Counted from the stretch's first letter, positions 1 to 13,359 are shown. The stretch is 64,000 bases of DNA from Solenopsis invicta (GCF_016802725.1 NC_052678.1:6750001-6814000), one strand, 5' to 3'. Made by a program: numbers and translations. The notes: generated from the sequence alone by a model not told the origin.

Positions 1-29
1 GTGTTCCCTATTTTTTTTTGAGTAGTGTA
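1..29. mobile_element. Terminal fragment of a palindromic transposon
   Basis: The first 29 bases are the same as the right terminus of the palindromic element at 19154-21450, including the poly-T run followed by tgagtagtgt. The rest of this copy lies outside the window. After base 29 the sequence changes to AT-rich DNA with short direct repeats (tattttagtat). Confidence 0.8.
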
Positions 30-1330
30 TTTTAGTATTATATTTTAGTATTATGTTTTAGTATTATATTATAATAAATTTTTCTATAATAAATATATTT
101 TAAAATAATTGTTAAAAAAATATTCTTTGTTAAAAATAATCATTACTTACAAAAACAAAAAAAGTATTGTAAATTATACGCCTTTTCTTAACAATAGAAT
201 TGATATTTTTCTCTGTGTTTTAATATACTAAGAATAAAGTAATTATATTAAGTCACGCAAATTTCCGTGTTAATTAAAGAATTTTGTAAATTAAATAAAT
301 TGTAAGCAGCATTCGAATACTCTGAAAGATTACCGATGCTGATTCGTTCGAATCATGATTCAAACAATAATAATACATAATTCTATGATAAACCGATACG
401 GTAGAGAGATATACGATACACGGATCTAGAAATATTTAATCTTGTGTATGGGAAGAAACAATGTATTACGCAAAAATTGTTACTATTATTATACTTACGA
501 ATTTGATATACATTTCAAAAAAGAAAGTGGAAAAAATTTGTTTTCTGATACTCCTATTATATTGATTCTGTTAAATTAATTAGCAACTATCCAGTCGACA
601 CTAATTATCAGTTACATTATATCTGTTAAAATTTCGTAATGTAATTACGAACGTGTGTTATATCACATTTGCTTTGTTGAGTGTGAAATATTAACATAAA
701 TATGTATAACTGATACTCGGTGTCGACCAGCTATTGAAAGAATAACTACTTTCACGTATTTCATTATTTTTTTTAATTATTAATGAGCAAAATAAAATAT
801 TTCAAGAATAAATTTCTTTTGAAAACGAATACATTACAAGAGAAAAATCAACATTAATTCGATATATTAATATTGATTCTGATCTTCTCAAGATTCTCTT
901 GCAATAAATAAATACTAAAAATCGACAAAAAAAAGTACTAACATATAGTTAAATGTAAATATAAATAGTTATTTAACTCCGTTATCATTTTGAATTGCCG
1001 TACTTGTTTATATTACAAGTTAAATTAAACTGTAATTTAATTGTAACGATTGTATGTTAATGTAGCTTGTCCATGTTAATTTTATACACGCCGAGTGTAA
1101 ATGCGTCTAAATTGTAAAATACCTTCATCGATACCCTTACGTCCTTTCATATTAAACCATGTGGGAGAAACTTGAATAAATCATCATCGAGATGATGGAG
1201 TAACAAAAACAGCACGAATAAACGAAATGTCTTCATTCTTTCCTTCTCCTCCACGGGGATGACAGTATAAGCGCGATTAGCAAGGTGCGTAACCTACGAC
1301 ACGCTCACGAAGGTGTTCGATCGTAAGAAA
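30..1330. other. AT-rich intergenic DNA
   Basis: I see no coding exon or recognisable repeat here. CpG content rises from about 1190 towards the promoter at 1334. Confidence 0.5.
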
Positions 1331-1333
1331 CGA

Positions 1334-1368
1334 TATAAGGCCCTCTGATGGCGGTGCGGCCTCAGTTT
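1334..1368 (+). promoter_or_regulatory. Core promoter: TATA box plus TCAGT initiator
   Basis: A TATA-like box (tataag, 1334-1339) is followed by an arthropod-type initiator, ctcagttt. Its A, the expected +1, is at 1364, 30 bases from the first T of the box. That spacing is canonical for insect TATA/Inr promoters. A splice donor lies 212 bases downstream. Confidence 0.55.
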
Positions 1369-1575
1369 GTCGACTGGTGCCTCGCGAAAAAGGTGCTCAC
1401 ACTCGCACGTTCTTCTACCTCGATCTAATTGTCTTTTATTTTATCCCTTCTTTTCTTTCTTCCCTTTTCGGTTACCTCGCGAATTCAGCCCCGTCTCTAC
1501 AGTGAAACTTTTGCACGCACTTTTTTCGCATCGGGGGGATTTTGCAACGACAGAGGCGACACGTAGAGTAGCACA
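1364..1575 (+). other. Probable non-coding first exon (5' UTR)
   Basis: The exon is inferred from the initiator at 1364 and a strong donor, aca|gtgagt, with GT at 1576-1577. Base composition is much less AT-rich than on either side. The stretch can be read as 70 codons, but I do not recognise the peptide and treat it as untranslated. The next plausible plus-strand acceptor with a gene behind it is the one directly before the elongase ATG at 7638. This could therefore be the elongase 5' UTR exon with a 6-kb first intron. That link is inference; a second candidate first exon lies at 6.42-6.84 kb. Confidence 0.4.
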
Positions 1576-3400
1576 GTGAGTATTAAAATGATTTTACGTG
1601 CGTCGCGTGCGAATTGTTATCATCGCGAATAGTTACGCAATTTATTGTCTATGAAAAACATTCCTTTAGATCTACGATAGTAAGTTAATTTCCGTCTTTT
1701 TTATAACATCATAATAATAATTATCAATTTTTATGCATCTTGTTATGCAAATTGTAAGGGCGTATTTGGCAAAAGATTTTTAAACAAGACATTGATACGA
1801 AAAAAATAGATTTTACGTTTCGTTATGTAATGAAAGTTATACGAGTCAATATAATATGTTGATATTACAACATATAATAATAATAATAATATGTTATACA
1901 TACATATGCTATAACACGTGCCATTTTTTAGAGTAAAATCTCAGCTGGATTTTCACTTTTTTCCAATGAGATTCCGCTCCAAAAAATTTAGAGAAATAAT
2001 ATTGTTATTATTATTGTTATGTGTAAACTAATGCACTCAATAAAATTATTATTATTATTATTATTATTATATGTTGACTGTTTATAGAATACGTATGCAT
2101 GTATAAAATATGTAATAAAAACCAAAGAGAATAAATTAACAAATAATTTTTAAAAAAGTATTATAATTATAATTAATAATATAATTATAATATAATTAAT
2201 ATTATAATTATAATACAATCACTGTACAATTTTTGCATTTATGATAGAAAAAGATAAAAGTGTCATAATTCAAGAAACGATAAGTTTGTTTTTTATTGCT
2301 GCACTGGATTGCATTAGAATTTTCTTTCTCACTTTCACCAAATTTCAAACACATGCCTATTTCTTTAAGTACAGAAAATCTACACTAGCTTAGCTATTAA
2401 AAAATAGGCCTAATTTAGTGCTTTTCGTGAATCCCTATTAAATTGTATCAGTATATCTATCTTTGCCAAATAATACATACAATAGATACATGTGCGCAAA
2501 AAGTTAAACACATTGACATTATATACATATAAATATGATTATCAATTATATTGAATCACGTCCAGAAAAAATAAGTAATAAAATATGACAGAAAGAGTGC
2601 CACGTTAATATAAATGAATGATAAATTTCCAACCTCGTACATTATTATGTCATACATCAATACTGACTCTAAATTCCATTTAGAATAATTAATATCCTAG
2701 TAGTCTCATTCAATCATTTGATATTACTTAATTTTACTATAATTTATCTCCTAATTCCATTTGTGTTCGTGTACAATCAAGCTTTGTCTAAATTGCTTTT
2801 TTTCCGTCCAAACTTATTGGACGAAATTAAAAAGCTTAAAGAAAAAAGAAATTTATTGAATTTTAGATTAAATTTTTGTTAAAGTTATAAAATATAAATG
2901 TTAATAATCTATTGAAAGAATACTTGTCAATCTACTTGTCAATTATTTTAATAGAATCCAATAATAATTTGTTTTTTTAAACATGTCAGTAATTGATTTT
3001 TTAACAATTATATTTTAATTAAATACTTAATAATGACAGTTAATAATTATCTTTAACTAAACATTTTATAATTATATTTAATTATATAGTTAAGAATTAT
3101 ATTTGTCTTAAATGTTACACATGAAATAAATTCTCCCAAATCAAGTCGCAGATATAAATATTTTAAAGTTTTGTCAACAAAATATAACATTTGCATCTAA
3201 TACATATAATAAATTTATATTCCAATAATTTAATATACTTTTATGTGCATGTCATATACGAATAAATTATTCATCTGATTCATAATTTAATTAAATAATA
3301 AAATTATTCAAATCTTAATTCTGATTGTGTAGTGCACAAAAAGTAAGCAAATACATGTTTTTTCTGTCAATCTCGGTAAGATCGTACTTTGTTCCGAACG
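1576..3400. other. AT-rich DNA, intronic or intergenic
   Basis: Contains an ATT trinucleotide run (about 2046-2070) and a self-complementary AT stretch at 2160-2215. Nothing coding was seen. Confidence 0.5.
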
Positions 3401-5210
3401 CCAACAGAGAACTCGTTCGTCCTTCGCAGATTTTTTCTCGATGGCACATTAGCGTGCTTGAGAATCTATTTTTCTTCGTTCCTTAAGGTCGGGCGAATTC
3501 CTTTGCGCGGGCATAAAAACGTTGTACGTAATTGAAGGCGAATTAAAATGTGCCCACACGGACACACGCATACGCGCGTTACGCGACATTTATCGAGGGC
3601 ACGTGCGTTAAGTAACGGCTTAAAAGCGTCGCAACTTACTTTCGTTATCAAATAAATGCGGGAGGATGCACCTGACTCGTCAAGCAAATGGCAGTCTTAA
3701 GAGAACGATTCGAATTGCATCACGAGCCGAGCGCGAAGCTCTATATTGCGAATCATTTTTTCACCAAATCAATTTTTCTTTCGCGCTTCGAAATTCGTGT
3801 CGCCGTTCATCGAAAAATTACACGAGAACGTTTGAAATTTATTATAAAACACGAGTTCGAAAGAAAACATAAACTTTTAGTGGTGAAGGACGAAGAAGAA
3901 GAAAAAGAAGAAAATCCCCGCTCGGTGCAAGAAGGATGCGGCTCCGCGGTTGATGACGATGTCACGGAAATTCCACGGTGATTACCGTACTTTTCGACAT
4001 GATTTACGACCGTGTGTCGAAACATGTTTGAAAATTCTATGTTGCGCGTCTCGCTGCCTTGCGCGCTGTATGGATGAAAAGTATTCGTACAATCGAACAC
4101 AAACAATTTTAAAAGACACATAAACAGCCCAGAAAATTGGCCGTAACGTTAGATCGTCGAAAAGCGAGAAGCGTTCCGTGACGTTTTGCGAATCAAAATA
4201 TTTTACGACGAGCGGATTAACGGTAGCAGCGGTACTATTTCTTATTGAGATCACTTATACAACACACAAGGGCAACCTATAATCAAGAAAATTTGTTAAT
4301 GTTACACTCGCGAGGAAAGTGAGATTGTAAGTTACAAGAAAATCGCTCTACATCGCGATACGCGATTATACAAACTTACGACTTTGTGTAACAAACACAC
4401 ACGTCCCTTCGGCAATAATAAACATTTACGAGAGGTAAGCCAAGAGATAAAAAGTCATCTGCGCATCTCGTCATTGATTATGATAAATATCGTAATATCT
4501 CAAGGAAAGGAAAGAATCATCTTGGTTGCCGATCGGAGATGCGTCTGTTTGATGCATCAAGCACGCTACGTTTGATCGTAGATAAGCTCTCGCACCGTCG
4601 CGCCGCGCCGCGCGTCGTCGCCAACAGGTGTCGATGTCTAAATGTTATACGCATCATTAAAAATACCTTCAATATTAATGGCCGTAGAGTTGCCGCATTG
4701 CTGCAGGTGCAGGTCGACTCTATTAACGCGGCGGAGTGGAGGAGCGAACAGGATTACAAGACGAGTATCGTATACAGTTACAAACGCGTGTGAGGAACCG
4801 CATTTTTCTGCGGTGAGAACGAGTTCTCAGTCGCATGCAGTCTTTAACGAGACGGCCACTTTTCCTTTCTGCAACAAGCGCGCGAGTTGCGAAATTCGCA
4901 CACGGACCTAAACAAGTCGCGCGGGGCACTGCCCTCCCGTCGTTTTTCGTCAGAATAATGGGGATTTGTTTTTGTAAAAATTTCGCAAAAATGAGTATCG
5001 CGTTCTCGCGCCTAGGCCCCCCTTGCGAATCGCGGAACGGAGATATCCGAGAGAAGAGCAACGCCGAATTGGCCGTGAGATCAGAAATACAGGAAATACG
5101 CTTCGTTGTTTACGAGACGTGATCAAATCGGCAAAGGGAACCAGATTGACTGGTTTAATAATATATGCTTCAAATGCCAATCACTCTAGAATTGCTAAAT
5201 CGTAAAAATA
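3400..5210. other. CpG-richer block without a recognised gene
   Basis: CpG dinucleotides are frequent here compared with the flanks, and several 60-110 codon open frames overlap on both strands. They include a plus-strand frame at 3688-3981 with an acidic Glu/Asp run. None matches a family I know, and overlapping frames on both strands are expected when stop codons become rare. It may be an unmethylated regulatory block or untranslated exon sequence. Confidence 0.4.
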
Positions 5211-6420
5211 CGAATTCCAGTTTGCAAGTATATTTGGTTATTTCCATGCCCTAGCTCTCTTGTTCAATTTTATTACAATAAAGTTGCAACAGTAACAAGC
5301 ATTAACTTTCGCAAATGAACATTAAATTTATGGTCATCAGTCAAAGTTATTTCTCCATAGTACTAGAGTATATAGAAGTTACATAGGTCTTATTTACTTC
5401 GAAACTGATTTCTCATTAAAAATACGAATAAAGATCGTCATTTATTACCAGTTTCCAATTTCTGTAGTAACGTTTTTATGATTAAAAGCCCAAGATTAAT
5501 TTCCATTTGTTTGACTGAACTTTATTCTCAAACTTAGAAAAAAATCCTTTATCCTTAGCCGTTAATTGCTCAAAGACTACTGAAGTCTCCTTCAGCACTC
5601 GTCATCTTCAAAAGATTGTAAAGAGATCTATACTCTCCATTCTAAGTTTGTTTAAAGAATCTGTAATTAAATCTGTAATTAACGGAACATTATTTAACAT
5701 ACCTTGAAAATATTACTAAAACGCAAACAGATGATCAATACTTGTCATAATATTGCTACTGTAGAATCAAGTATGTTTAGTTGGCTTTTATGCCATAGAA
5801 ACGAAAGTCAAATATTGGCATATTTAATGCATTAAAAGTGTCGGATGAACATTGTACAATATTGTAATGGAATCATTGATGAAATCATTACATAGTCAAA
5901 TTTTTATAGCATGTGCAACTGCACTGCGCATAATATTGAAATGATCATTTTTAAATACTGAACGAATTAAGCATGAAAAACTGAAATTATTCTGAAAATA
6001 ATGGATTATAAAAAAGAAGATAATATAATACTAAATAACAAATTAAGCTTGGAAAACTCTAAAATTATTAAAAAAAAAATTGATTATAAAAATTTGATAA
6101 AAAACATTATAAACAATATAATATGATAGATGAAGGAAATTATCTTCTAGACTTGATTATATAATTAAAAATGAAAAAGATATAGCATCCTCGACTTTCT
6201 TGCCCAAATATTTTTGCATGCGCATTCCTTTTTTCTTCTATCTGGCGCGAGTAATATTCTTGTCGTCTTATTTCTGTACAAAAATTTTTTGCAAAAATAA
6301 TAGAATCCTCTACATTCCTCCTCATGATTAATCGGAAACTTGTGAATCTTGAATAAAATAGTCGCATTTTACCAAAATTATCTTTGAAAATAATGTAACA
6401 AAATGTAAAAGTTAGACGAA
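5211..6420. other. AT-rich DNA without recognised features
   Basis: No exon, RNA gene or clear repeat was seen. Composition is that of an intron. Confidence 0.5.
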
Positions 6421-6840
6421 GTGCAACGCCGCCGTTGACGTCAGCACTTTGTCAAGGCTGAAAAATAAAACCAGTATTCGCTACTGAGGAAAGATCGGTG
6501 GGAGCAAGAAGGGAGAGCAATATAAAATCTGCCACAAAGATTTCTGCTCGCGGGGGAAAAACCATTTAGATCACTGGTGTGTTTCCGATCCACTTCAAGC
6601 TCAGTGAAAGGACAGTAGTTTAACCTTCCGAGGAGGGACTTTGCGATCCATAGATTCTCGAAACTTTGCGTCGAACAGAGTAGAACAAAGTCGAATAGAG
6701 CTAACATCGAGTCGCGTGTCTCGTGAATCAAATCAACAGTTCATCGAGTTGTTCAAGCCGTTCCGTTTGTTTCTGTTGTGCGCTTCGCGATCTCAAAGTG
6801 ACAAGAAAGAAAAATCACGATAACAGTGTGTGTGATTAAT
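6421..6840 (+). promoter_or_regulatory. Candidate alternative promoter / 5' UTR block upstream of the elongase
   Basis: A locally GC-richer block. It holds a CRE-like palindrome (tgacgtca, about 6436-6443), a TATA-like tataaaa at 6521-6527 and a further tcagtg at 6601. It lies 0.8-1.2 kb before the elongase acceptor at 7637. I could not find a convincing splice donor at its 3' end, so its use as a first exon is unproven. Confidence 0.3.
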
Positions 6841-7637
6841 TATGCGTTTTGATTCACCGTTCTTCTTGAATAGTCATATTCTCATCAACTGAAAGAACAA
6901 ATAATTTTACCAAGATTTCCAATATTTTGAATATAATTGATTTAAAAAAATTCTATTTTATCAAATTTTAAAAATATTTCTTTGACGTTTATACTTTTTT
7001 ATGTCATTAAGTACGATTGATACAAAATTGAAAAGCAAGGTCTAATTAAAATCGCTGCGCTCCCGCAGATTGTCTATTTGTCTCTTTCTGATTTAATATA
7101 ATTAAAAAAAAAAAATTTTTAATTAAATGTAGCACGTTTCTTATATTCCAATGTTTAATTATTAGACTATTGTAACCGATATTCTAAAATTTAATTTTTA
7201 AATTTAATATTCAAAATAAACCCCCCTCTTAAATCTTTTCTAATTGTCTGTGTCATAATTTCGCATACATGATAAATCTCACAGTTGACAAACGTCATCG
7301 ACGACTATTAATTATATAATAAACATATGATTCTAACAGCTTCTATATTTCCTAGTTTTGCAACGGGCGTTACGCGCATTGCTTAAACCATGCACTTAAA
7401 TCGCGTTGCTCAAGCAATAAATATAGTCTTTTATTTGAAACGATATCTAAAATAATCGGTCATCTTATGTAATAATATCAATTGACCTAAAACAGCACTG
7501 TTTTTTTCTCTACCACAAAACACGTCGGATTTGTAACTAAATAAAACGACATAAAGCACATTAAACCATGATTACAAACGTCTTCGCTTTAACAAGATTG
7601 AAGTAACAAAAACAATGATAAAGTACTTGGATTTTAG
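6841..7637 (+). other. AT-rich intron 5' of the elongase ATG
   Basis: Ends in the acceptor ggattttag directly before the ATG at 7638, which shows that an upstream untranslated exon must exist. Confidence 0.55.
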
Positions 7638-9454
7638 ATGGCGCAATTAGTACAAATGATTTACGATGGTTATCGAGATCTGATGGACAACAAAAGCGAT
7701 CCGAGGGTCAACGATTGGTTGATGATGAGCGGCCCATTCCCTACAATAGCGATTTGCTTGTCCTACGCATACTTCGTTAAGGTCTTGGGACCAAAACTGA
7801 TGGAAAATCGAAAACCCTTCGAGCTCAGAAGAGTGATGATGTGGTACAATTTCTGTCAAGTATTCATCTCCATTTGGCTATTTAACGAAGTAAGTTGCCT
7901 AATGAATTCATACTTCATCTAAGAGAAACTCATCAAGATATTTTATCTTTTGTCTTGTGTTCGCAGGCTCTTTCAGGCTGGGGAGGACAATACTCCTTTA
8001 GGTGTCAACCAGTGGATTACTCAAACAATCCGCATGCATTGCGTATGGCACGAGGTAGCTGGTGGTATTATATGTCGAAGTTCATCGAGCTCACAGACAC
8101 AATCTTTTTTGTATTAAGGAAAAAGAACGATCACATTAGCACTCTCCATGTCATTCATCATGGTGTCATGCCCTTATCCGTTTGGTTCGGAGTTAAATTT
8201 ACCCCCGGTAAGCATACGATCGTTATCCTTAATTTAGAGAACATAATCGATTAATAAAATATAGATTCAAGACTGTGATTCGTATACAACAAATTAAATA
8301 GAAGATGGGCCAAAATGGTCATAGCAAGATCTTGGTGTTGAAATAATATTTCATATGCGGTGTTTATATACAGCTTAAAAATATTCCTGGCTGTGATAAC
8401 ATTTTTCGCAATTTTTTCACTTTCTTCGGGATAGGGGAAATTTTAGAGAAGCTAGTTAGCATCGGTATAATTGAAATTAATTTTTAATTTTAATTATATG
8501 ATAATATTGTTTTCTCAAGTTTATTTTCAAAAGGTGCGTTTGAAACCGAAAAGTAACCGGCGCGCAGTATGAATGAATTTGGTAGCTGTATTGGTCCATC
8601 TTCTATTTAATATGTTGAATACAACCGATCAATATCCATCGTCTCGAAATTCGAGTCTATATACGAAATTTTACATTATCATCATCGATATGAGAAATCA
8701 CATTTAATTTTGCAAATGTGCATATATAAATTTAAATTTTGCGAAATTGATTTCACATTCACTTTGATTAAAAACCTTTTTTTTCATTCTTTTCACTCTT
8801 AGACTGCTTAAAATAAGCTTTTCATTTTCTTCAATAATATTATTTAATGTATAAACTCAGGATTTTTCCGTAAACGAATTTGAAATAAATTTGAAATAAT
8901 ATTCAATTCCGTTGATAAAATTGATAAGACGCAGCTTCTCTTAATATTGATGATCTTCATATTTTGCAGGTGGTCACGCCACTTTCTTCGGTTTTGTGAA
9001 CACTTTTGTACACATCATAATGTATTTGTATTATTTCCTGGCGGCGTTGGGACCGAAAATACAACCATATCTGTGGTGGAAGAAATATCTGACTGTTATG
9101 CAAATGGGCCAGTTCGTTCTCATAATGCTCCATGCGTTCCAATTGCTTTTTATCGATTGCAATTTCCCGAAAGTCTTCGTCTGGTGGATCGGCATGCACG
9201 CCGTAATGTTTTATTTCCTTTTCCGTAACTTCTATAACGAAGCATATATTAAAAAACAAAAGGATATGAAAAACATGTCAGACAGACCAAAGAACGACAA
9301 AAAGGAACTGAACGTGCACAAAGAAGATCTCAAGGAGAACGAGAACGAAAAGGGCGTGATATACGCAAACCAGTACAAAATGGCCACTGGTTACATCTCA
9401 GACAGTGGTCTTAGGAATCGTGTTTTCATCTACAATCAAGGCTATAACGAATAA
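7638..9454 (+). CDS. ELO-family very-long-chain fatty acid elongase (ELOVL1/7-like)
   Basis: Three coding exons join in phase: 7638-7889, 7967-8207 and 8970-9454, giving 325 aa, a normal length for the family. Donors are gtaagt and gtaagc; acceptors are tcgcag and ttgcag. All ELO hallmarks are present: KFIELTDT at residues 122-129, the histidine box HVIHH at 145-149, NTFVHIIMYLYY at 175-186 and TVMQMGQF at 206-213. Several hydrophobic segments fit a multi-span ER membrane protein, followed by a charged Lys/Glu tail of about 90 residues. These enzymes condense malonyl-CoA with long acyl-CoA, the first step of chain elongation. In insects many paralogues serve cuticular hydrocarbon and pheromone synthesis. 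The N-terminal section (DPRV..W, FVKVLGPKLMENRKPF) is typical of the insect ELOVL1/7-like group. The exact substrate length cannot be read from sequence. The ATG directly follows the acceptor, so the 5' UTR lies on an upstream exon. Confidence 0.95.
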
Positions 9455-10900
9455 CAAGAAATCTCCAATTCAAAAAGATTTCAATTGTGTGTTAAGCATT
9501 CAACTACGAATTATCATCGTTTAGAGCACTTTGCTACGTTGCACCACAGTTCATATCCTTTTGCCGTGATCGAATAAAAATAGTTTAGTAAATAGACAAA
9601 AGATATTAAAAGACATGAAAAAGGAGGCGAAAAGCGCATTGACGACTACCGCAATTATTGAAAGTCTGATCTTGGTAGCGTTCCTTCTGGGTGTTTCTCG
9701 GCGAAGTTTTCTATGTGTAAGAAAATTTTTCTCGCGTTTTCTATTTATATTATGTGTATAAATGGATGTATGTGTACGAATGTATATACTAATTCGTGTG
9801 AGTTTCTTAATTTATCAAGCGAAAACAGACTGGAAAGGAGGCAAAAAGCGCTATAACAAAATTACCAAAATGACAAAATATGTTACTCTTCCCAATTAGG
9901 ATATCGAATCGAAACGCATGCTTTTATGGCTTATTTCTGAAAGAGGTGGCCGTTAAAGAGATGGTTCTTATTGTATGAATATTTACAGACCGTCTACGGA
10001 TTATTTCCTCATTATTTGCTCATATGGCATCCTCTTTCAAAAATAAAGTAGTAACGTATCGAACTCTTGCCGCGTTTTCTATAAACAGAATAAAAAAAGA
10101 AATACAATATTTTGTATGAGCAAAAATTATTTAGCGAAATTAATTTTAGTGGATAAGATGTCCACTAAAAATTTGTAAACCCATTCCCTGAAAATTCTAA
10201 GAAAATCCAATTATTCAAGAATTTTTATCAAAATTCCAGATTAGAGAATTTTTGAATGTTGCTTTAAAATAAATTTTTTTTATTATATATACACGCTTTT
10301 TAACATTCTCTAAACGTGTAAACACAAAGAAGAGCTACTTAGATTTGAATATTACATTGGAGAAAATATTAAAAGAAAATAATATCAACTAAATGAACTA
10401 AAAAATTAATATTGAGTATTAATTGTAAAGTTAATCTGGATAATATATTTATCAAAAAATTACAATAAAACATTGAACGTATCAGAAAGATATACAAAAA
10501 AATTAAAACTATATTATTATAAGAAAAGAATAAATATCGAAATATTTAAAAAAATTTTTATTTAGCAGTTTAATACTCTAATACAAGTTTTTGAACTAAA
10601 ACTCTCAACAATCATTTTTCTTTAATGGAGTACCTTATTTTTGATTACAGAATCTAATAGCTGGTCTTAAGAGCTGTTCAAAACGCTATAATAAAGTTTT
10701 TTTTTAAGTATTTTCCGAGTTATGATGTTTAATAGTTCTACGGTAAGAGCAAAAACTGATGTGAGTGAAACATAATTATTTGTTCTACGTTGAAGTAATG
10801 AATCTGTGAAAGAATACGAGTATTACAGACAAATATAACATTATTAAATATATATGTATAAACATTCATAATTTCAAAGAAATTGCAAATTTAATATTAC
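9455..10900 (+). other. Elongase 3' UTR and downstream AT-rich DNA
   Basis: The first AATAAA polyadenylation signal is at 9573-9578, about 120 bases after the stop. A second lies near 10040. A short motif (aaaggaggc.aaaagcgc) occurs twice, near 9620 and 9837. No further exon was found. Confidence 0.55.
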
Positions 10901-11030
10901 ACTATTAACCCCTCAATACACATAATCAAAATACGCGATCTCCGCGATGACCGCCGCTCTGGAAGTTAACGCAATAAGAGAACCAATCAGCATCGCAGAA
11001 AAGCGGCAACAATAACTGCGATATATTCGA
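10900..11030 (-). repeat. Dispersed repeat family A, copy 1
   Basis: Read on the minus strand this matches 13370-13480 and 29275-29400. All share a core of attgttgccgctttt, then a cattggtt-like segment, then tcatcgcggagatcgc, and copies 1 and 3 share ggggttaatag-like sequence after it. Copies are clearly diverged. No coding capacity was seen. Confidence 0.6.
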
Positions 11031-11079
11031 TATACTTATTTTTTACATGCTTTAAAAAAAAATGCCTTTTTTTAAAAAG

Positions 11080-11175
11080 TATTCTAATCGTCTATTCAAA
11101 TTTAAATAAGGATGTATATGATACCTAAGATAGTCTTAAACATAAGAATCGACTATGAATATCGACCTACTCCAA
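11080..11175 (+). repeat. Dispersed repeat family B, copy 1
   Basis: The motif cctaagat.gtcttaaa.ataagaatc recurs near 17730 (cttaagatgatcttaaatataagaatc). The copies are diverged and short; the family is unknown. Confidence 0.4.
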
Positions 11176-11558
11176 CTACAAGATTTTAGCACAGACTTGA
11201 ACCATTTTTATCGGCAGTGTCGCAAAATGGATGTGAATTTACATTCCGGCCCAAATGAATGTGATTTGTTAGTACGCCGGGAAATTATATAATAATAAAA
11301 ATACTTATGTAAAAATTATTTATCTTGAGATATAAAAAATAAATTTCTTTCAAATTAGATCATGTTTGTCGACACATTCTTTATAGATATCTTATTAATT
11401 AAAATTACAAAATTATTTAATTGAATTTAATATTTAAAATCTGGAAATAGTCTTAAGTCTCATCTTTAACATAAAAATCATTAATTTAAAAAAAATTTTT
11501 TTAAACATCGAGCTACTGTTAACATTTTTTTAATTTTTCTTTTTTTTACCTCTAATTG

Positions 11559-11776
11559 TTAATAAATTGACACACTCGACTGTAGTTCGTGAACATCTTG
11601 TAAAGGTAAGGAAGAACTGTGGTCGCATATATCAATATCAGATAACAAAGAGTTAAGTCCGTTATAACAGAAAATATTTATATCAATATCAAATAATAAA
11701 TTTTGACCGTTGGTAATAAAAGAATCTTTCATATCTTCTAGGAAAATCATTGATCCAATATCACTATCTTTTTACC
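11559..11776 (-). CDS. Possible orphan 3'-terminal exon, acidic protein (unrecognised)
   Basis: On the minus strand an open frame of about 70 codons begins after a possible acceptor (taaaaag) near 11777 and ends in a stop at 11559. It contains the segments MIFLEDMKDSF, FDIDINIF and LLSDIDICDHSS. Codon use and the spread of polar and acidic residues look more protein-like than the surrounding AT-rich frames. I do not recognise a family and find no partner exon upstream. It could be a terminal exon of an unseen gene or a decayed transposon fragment. No function is proposed. Confidence 0.25.
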
Positions 11777-11779
11777 AAT

Positions 11780-12420
11780 TTTTTTATTTAACATTAAACC
11801 AAAAATTAAAAGTAACCATTAGCAATTTTTTTTCTTTTTTATTTCAAAGTATAAGATATTTTGCAATGAAACACTAATTAGATAACCAATTTTTTGCAGA
11901 AATTTTATTAATTCTTTTTTTATTTCTATCTTTGATAGAAAAGACCGAGGTTAAACTAAATCTCACTTACAGTTAACTTTAATTAATATTTATGAAACCG
12001 ACTACATGACACAAAAATTGTAGTTTAACCTATTATCCTTAGTTTAGTATTGTGCTAACTTTATTGCAAAGATTAATAATTTTTTTAATAACTAACAATA
12101 AATTTTAAATTTATGATATAACCCATTGTTAATTTGTAATTTTTATCGCATGTGAATTATTTTCCAAACAACAATGCAAGGCTAAAACCTCTAAAAAGTA
12201 TTGTAAGAAAGATTAAAAAATATTTTTTAGACATACGTGTTATTTGAGTTTAAAATATTGGAGAAACGTTCAAGATTAATTCTCTACCAAATAATAAAAT
12301 TTTTAACGCAAAATTAATAATAATAAAAATATATATTTAAACCTATGTCAATTATCATACACAAACCAAAAATTTAATAATAATGATTACTAACAAATAC
12401 TTATCTAATACAATACAAAA
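11780..12420. other. AT-rich DNA
   Basis: No gene or clear repeat was seen. Confidence 0.5.
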
Positions 12421-12429
12421 AAGCATGTA

Positions 12430-12870
12430 TTTTATGCTGAAGCGTGATGAGCATTGATCCTTTGTAATAATCGGTTAAATATCGAAGAGAAATGTGTACT
12501 ACTTGCGAATGTTGAGAAGTACATCAGCGGGTTAACGGTAAAAAAGTACCGGCTTTTAAACTCGTTGAATGGCGATAGCAATCTGCCGGTTATCCCGGAT
12601 CGCAGTATAACCAAATTCTCGCTCGAAACAGGGACAGCCTAATCGCGCGCACCTCTCCTGAGAATGGGCGAAATAGACGGTGCTAATTTTCAACGGTGAA
12701 AGTACACGAATGGTGAAAGTCTCGCAAGACGCAACTTAAAGCAGCCATCGAGTATGTATGTAATCGGCCGCGTTCCTTATAAATAACTCATATGCATCAG
12801 TATATGAGACGCATCATTCGTAGATCGAGTTTTTGCCGCGATGCATTCCTTGCATAAATCACAATAAATC
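12430..12870. other. Isolated GC-richer block with a TATA-like site
   Basis: A 440-bp block of mixed composition within AT-rich DNA, with short open frames on both strands. A TATAAATA box lies at 12778-12785, a tcagt sits 20 bases later and a tcatt at 12813. The spacing is not canonical for either. It may be an orphan promoter or enhancer; no exon could be defined. Confidence 0.3.
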
Positions 12871-13359
12871 AATGTTAAATCCGAAAAAAGGCCTGCGACT
12901 TCATTGTATATCTAGAACGTGGAAATATATAATTAAACAATTAAACTTTAATTATATAATATTACACAAATAGAATTATATATTGGAAAGTAAATGCAAG
13001 CTTGTTACGAAATTGAGATACATTAAGCAATTTTCTTGTTATATGTGCGTTTTGCTTTTGATATAATAGCAACCTGAAGTCTGAAAAGCAAGTGCTTGTA
13101 AACTCAAAATTAAATTCGCATCACGTATCTATTAAATCCTGCGAACCGTAACAAATTATACTCTAATAATGCCATGACAAGTGTATAGCAGTAATCTTAC
13201 TTTTCCCGGATTTCTTGAAAGAAAATTTATTCTCGCCAATTTATACTGCTTGTAAAGCATTAAAAAAAAAAACCAGATAGAGTGAACAAAAAAATTTAAT
13301 ACTAAAATTGAGTATGGAATAGACACTATCCTTTCTGAAAAAATCCGTGTTAAATCGAT

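Noticed and set aside
3466..5205. Cluster of 60-112 codon frames on both strands
   Set aside because: Mutually overlapping, without recognisable domains or splice context. More likely the result of higher GC content.
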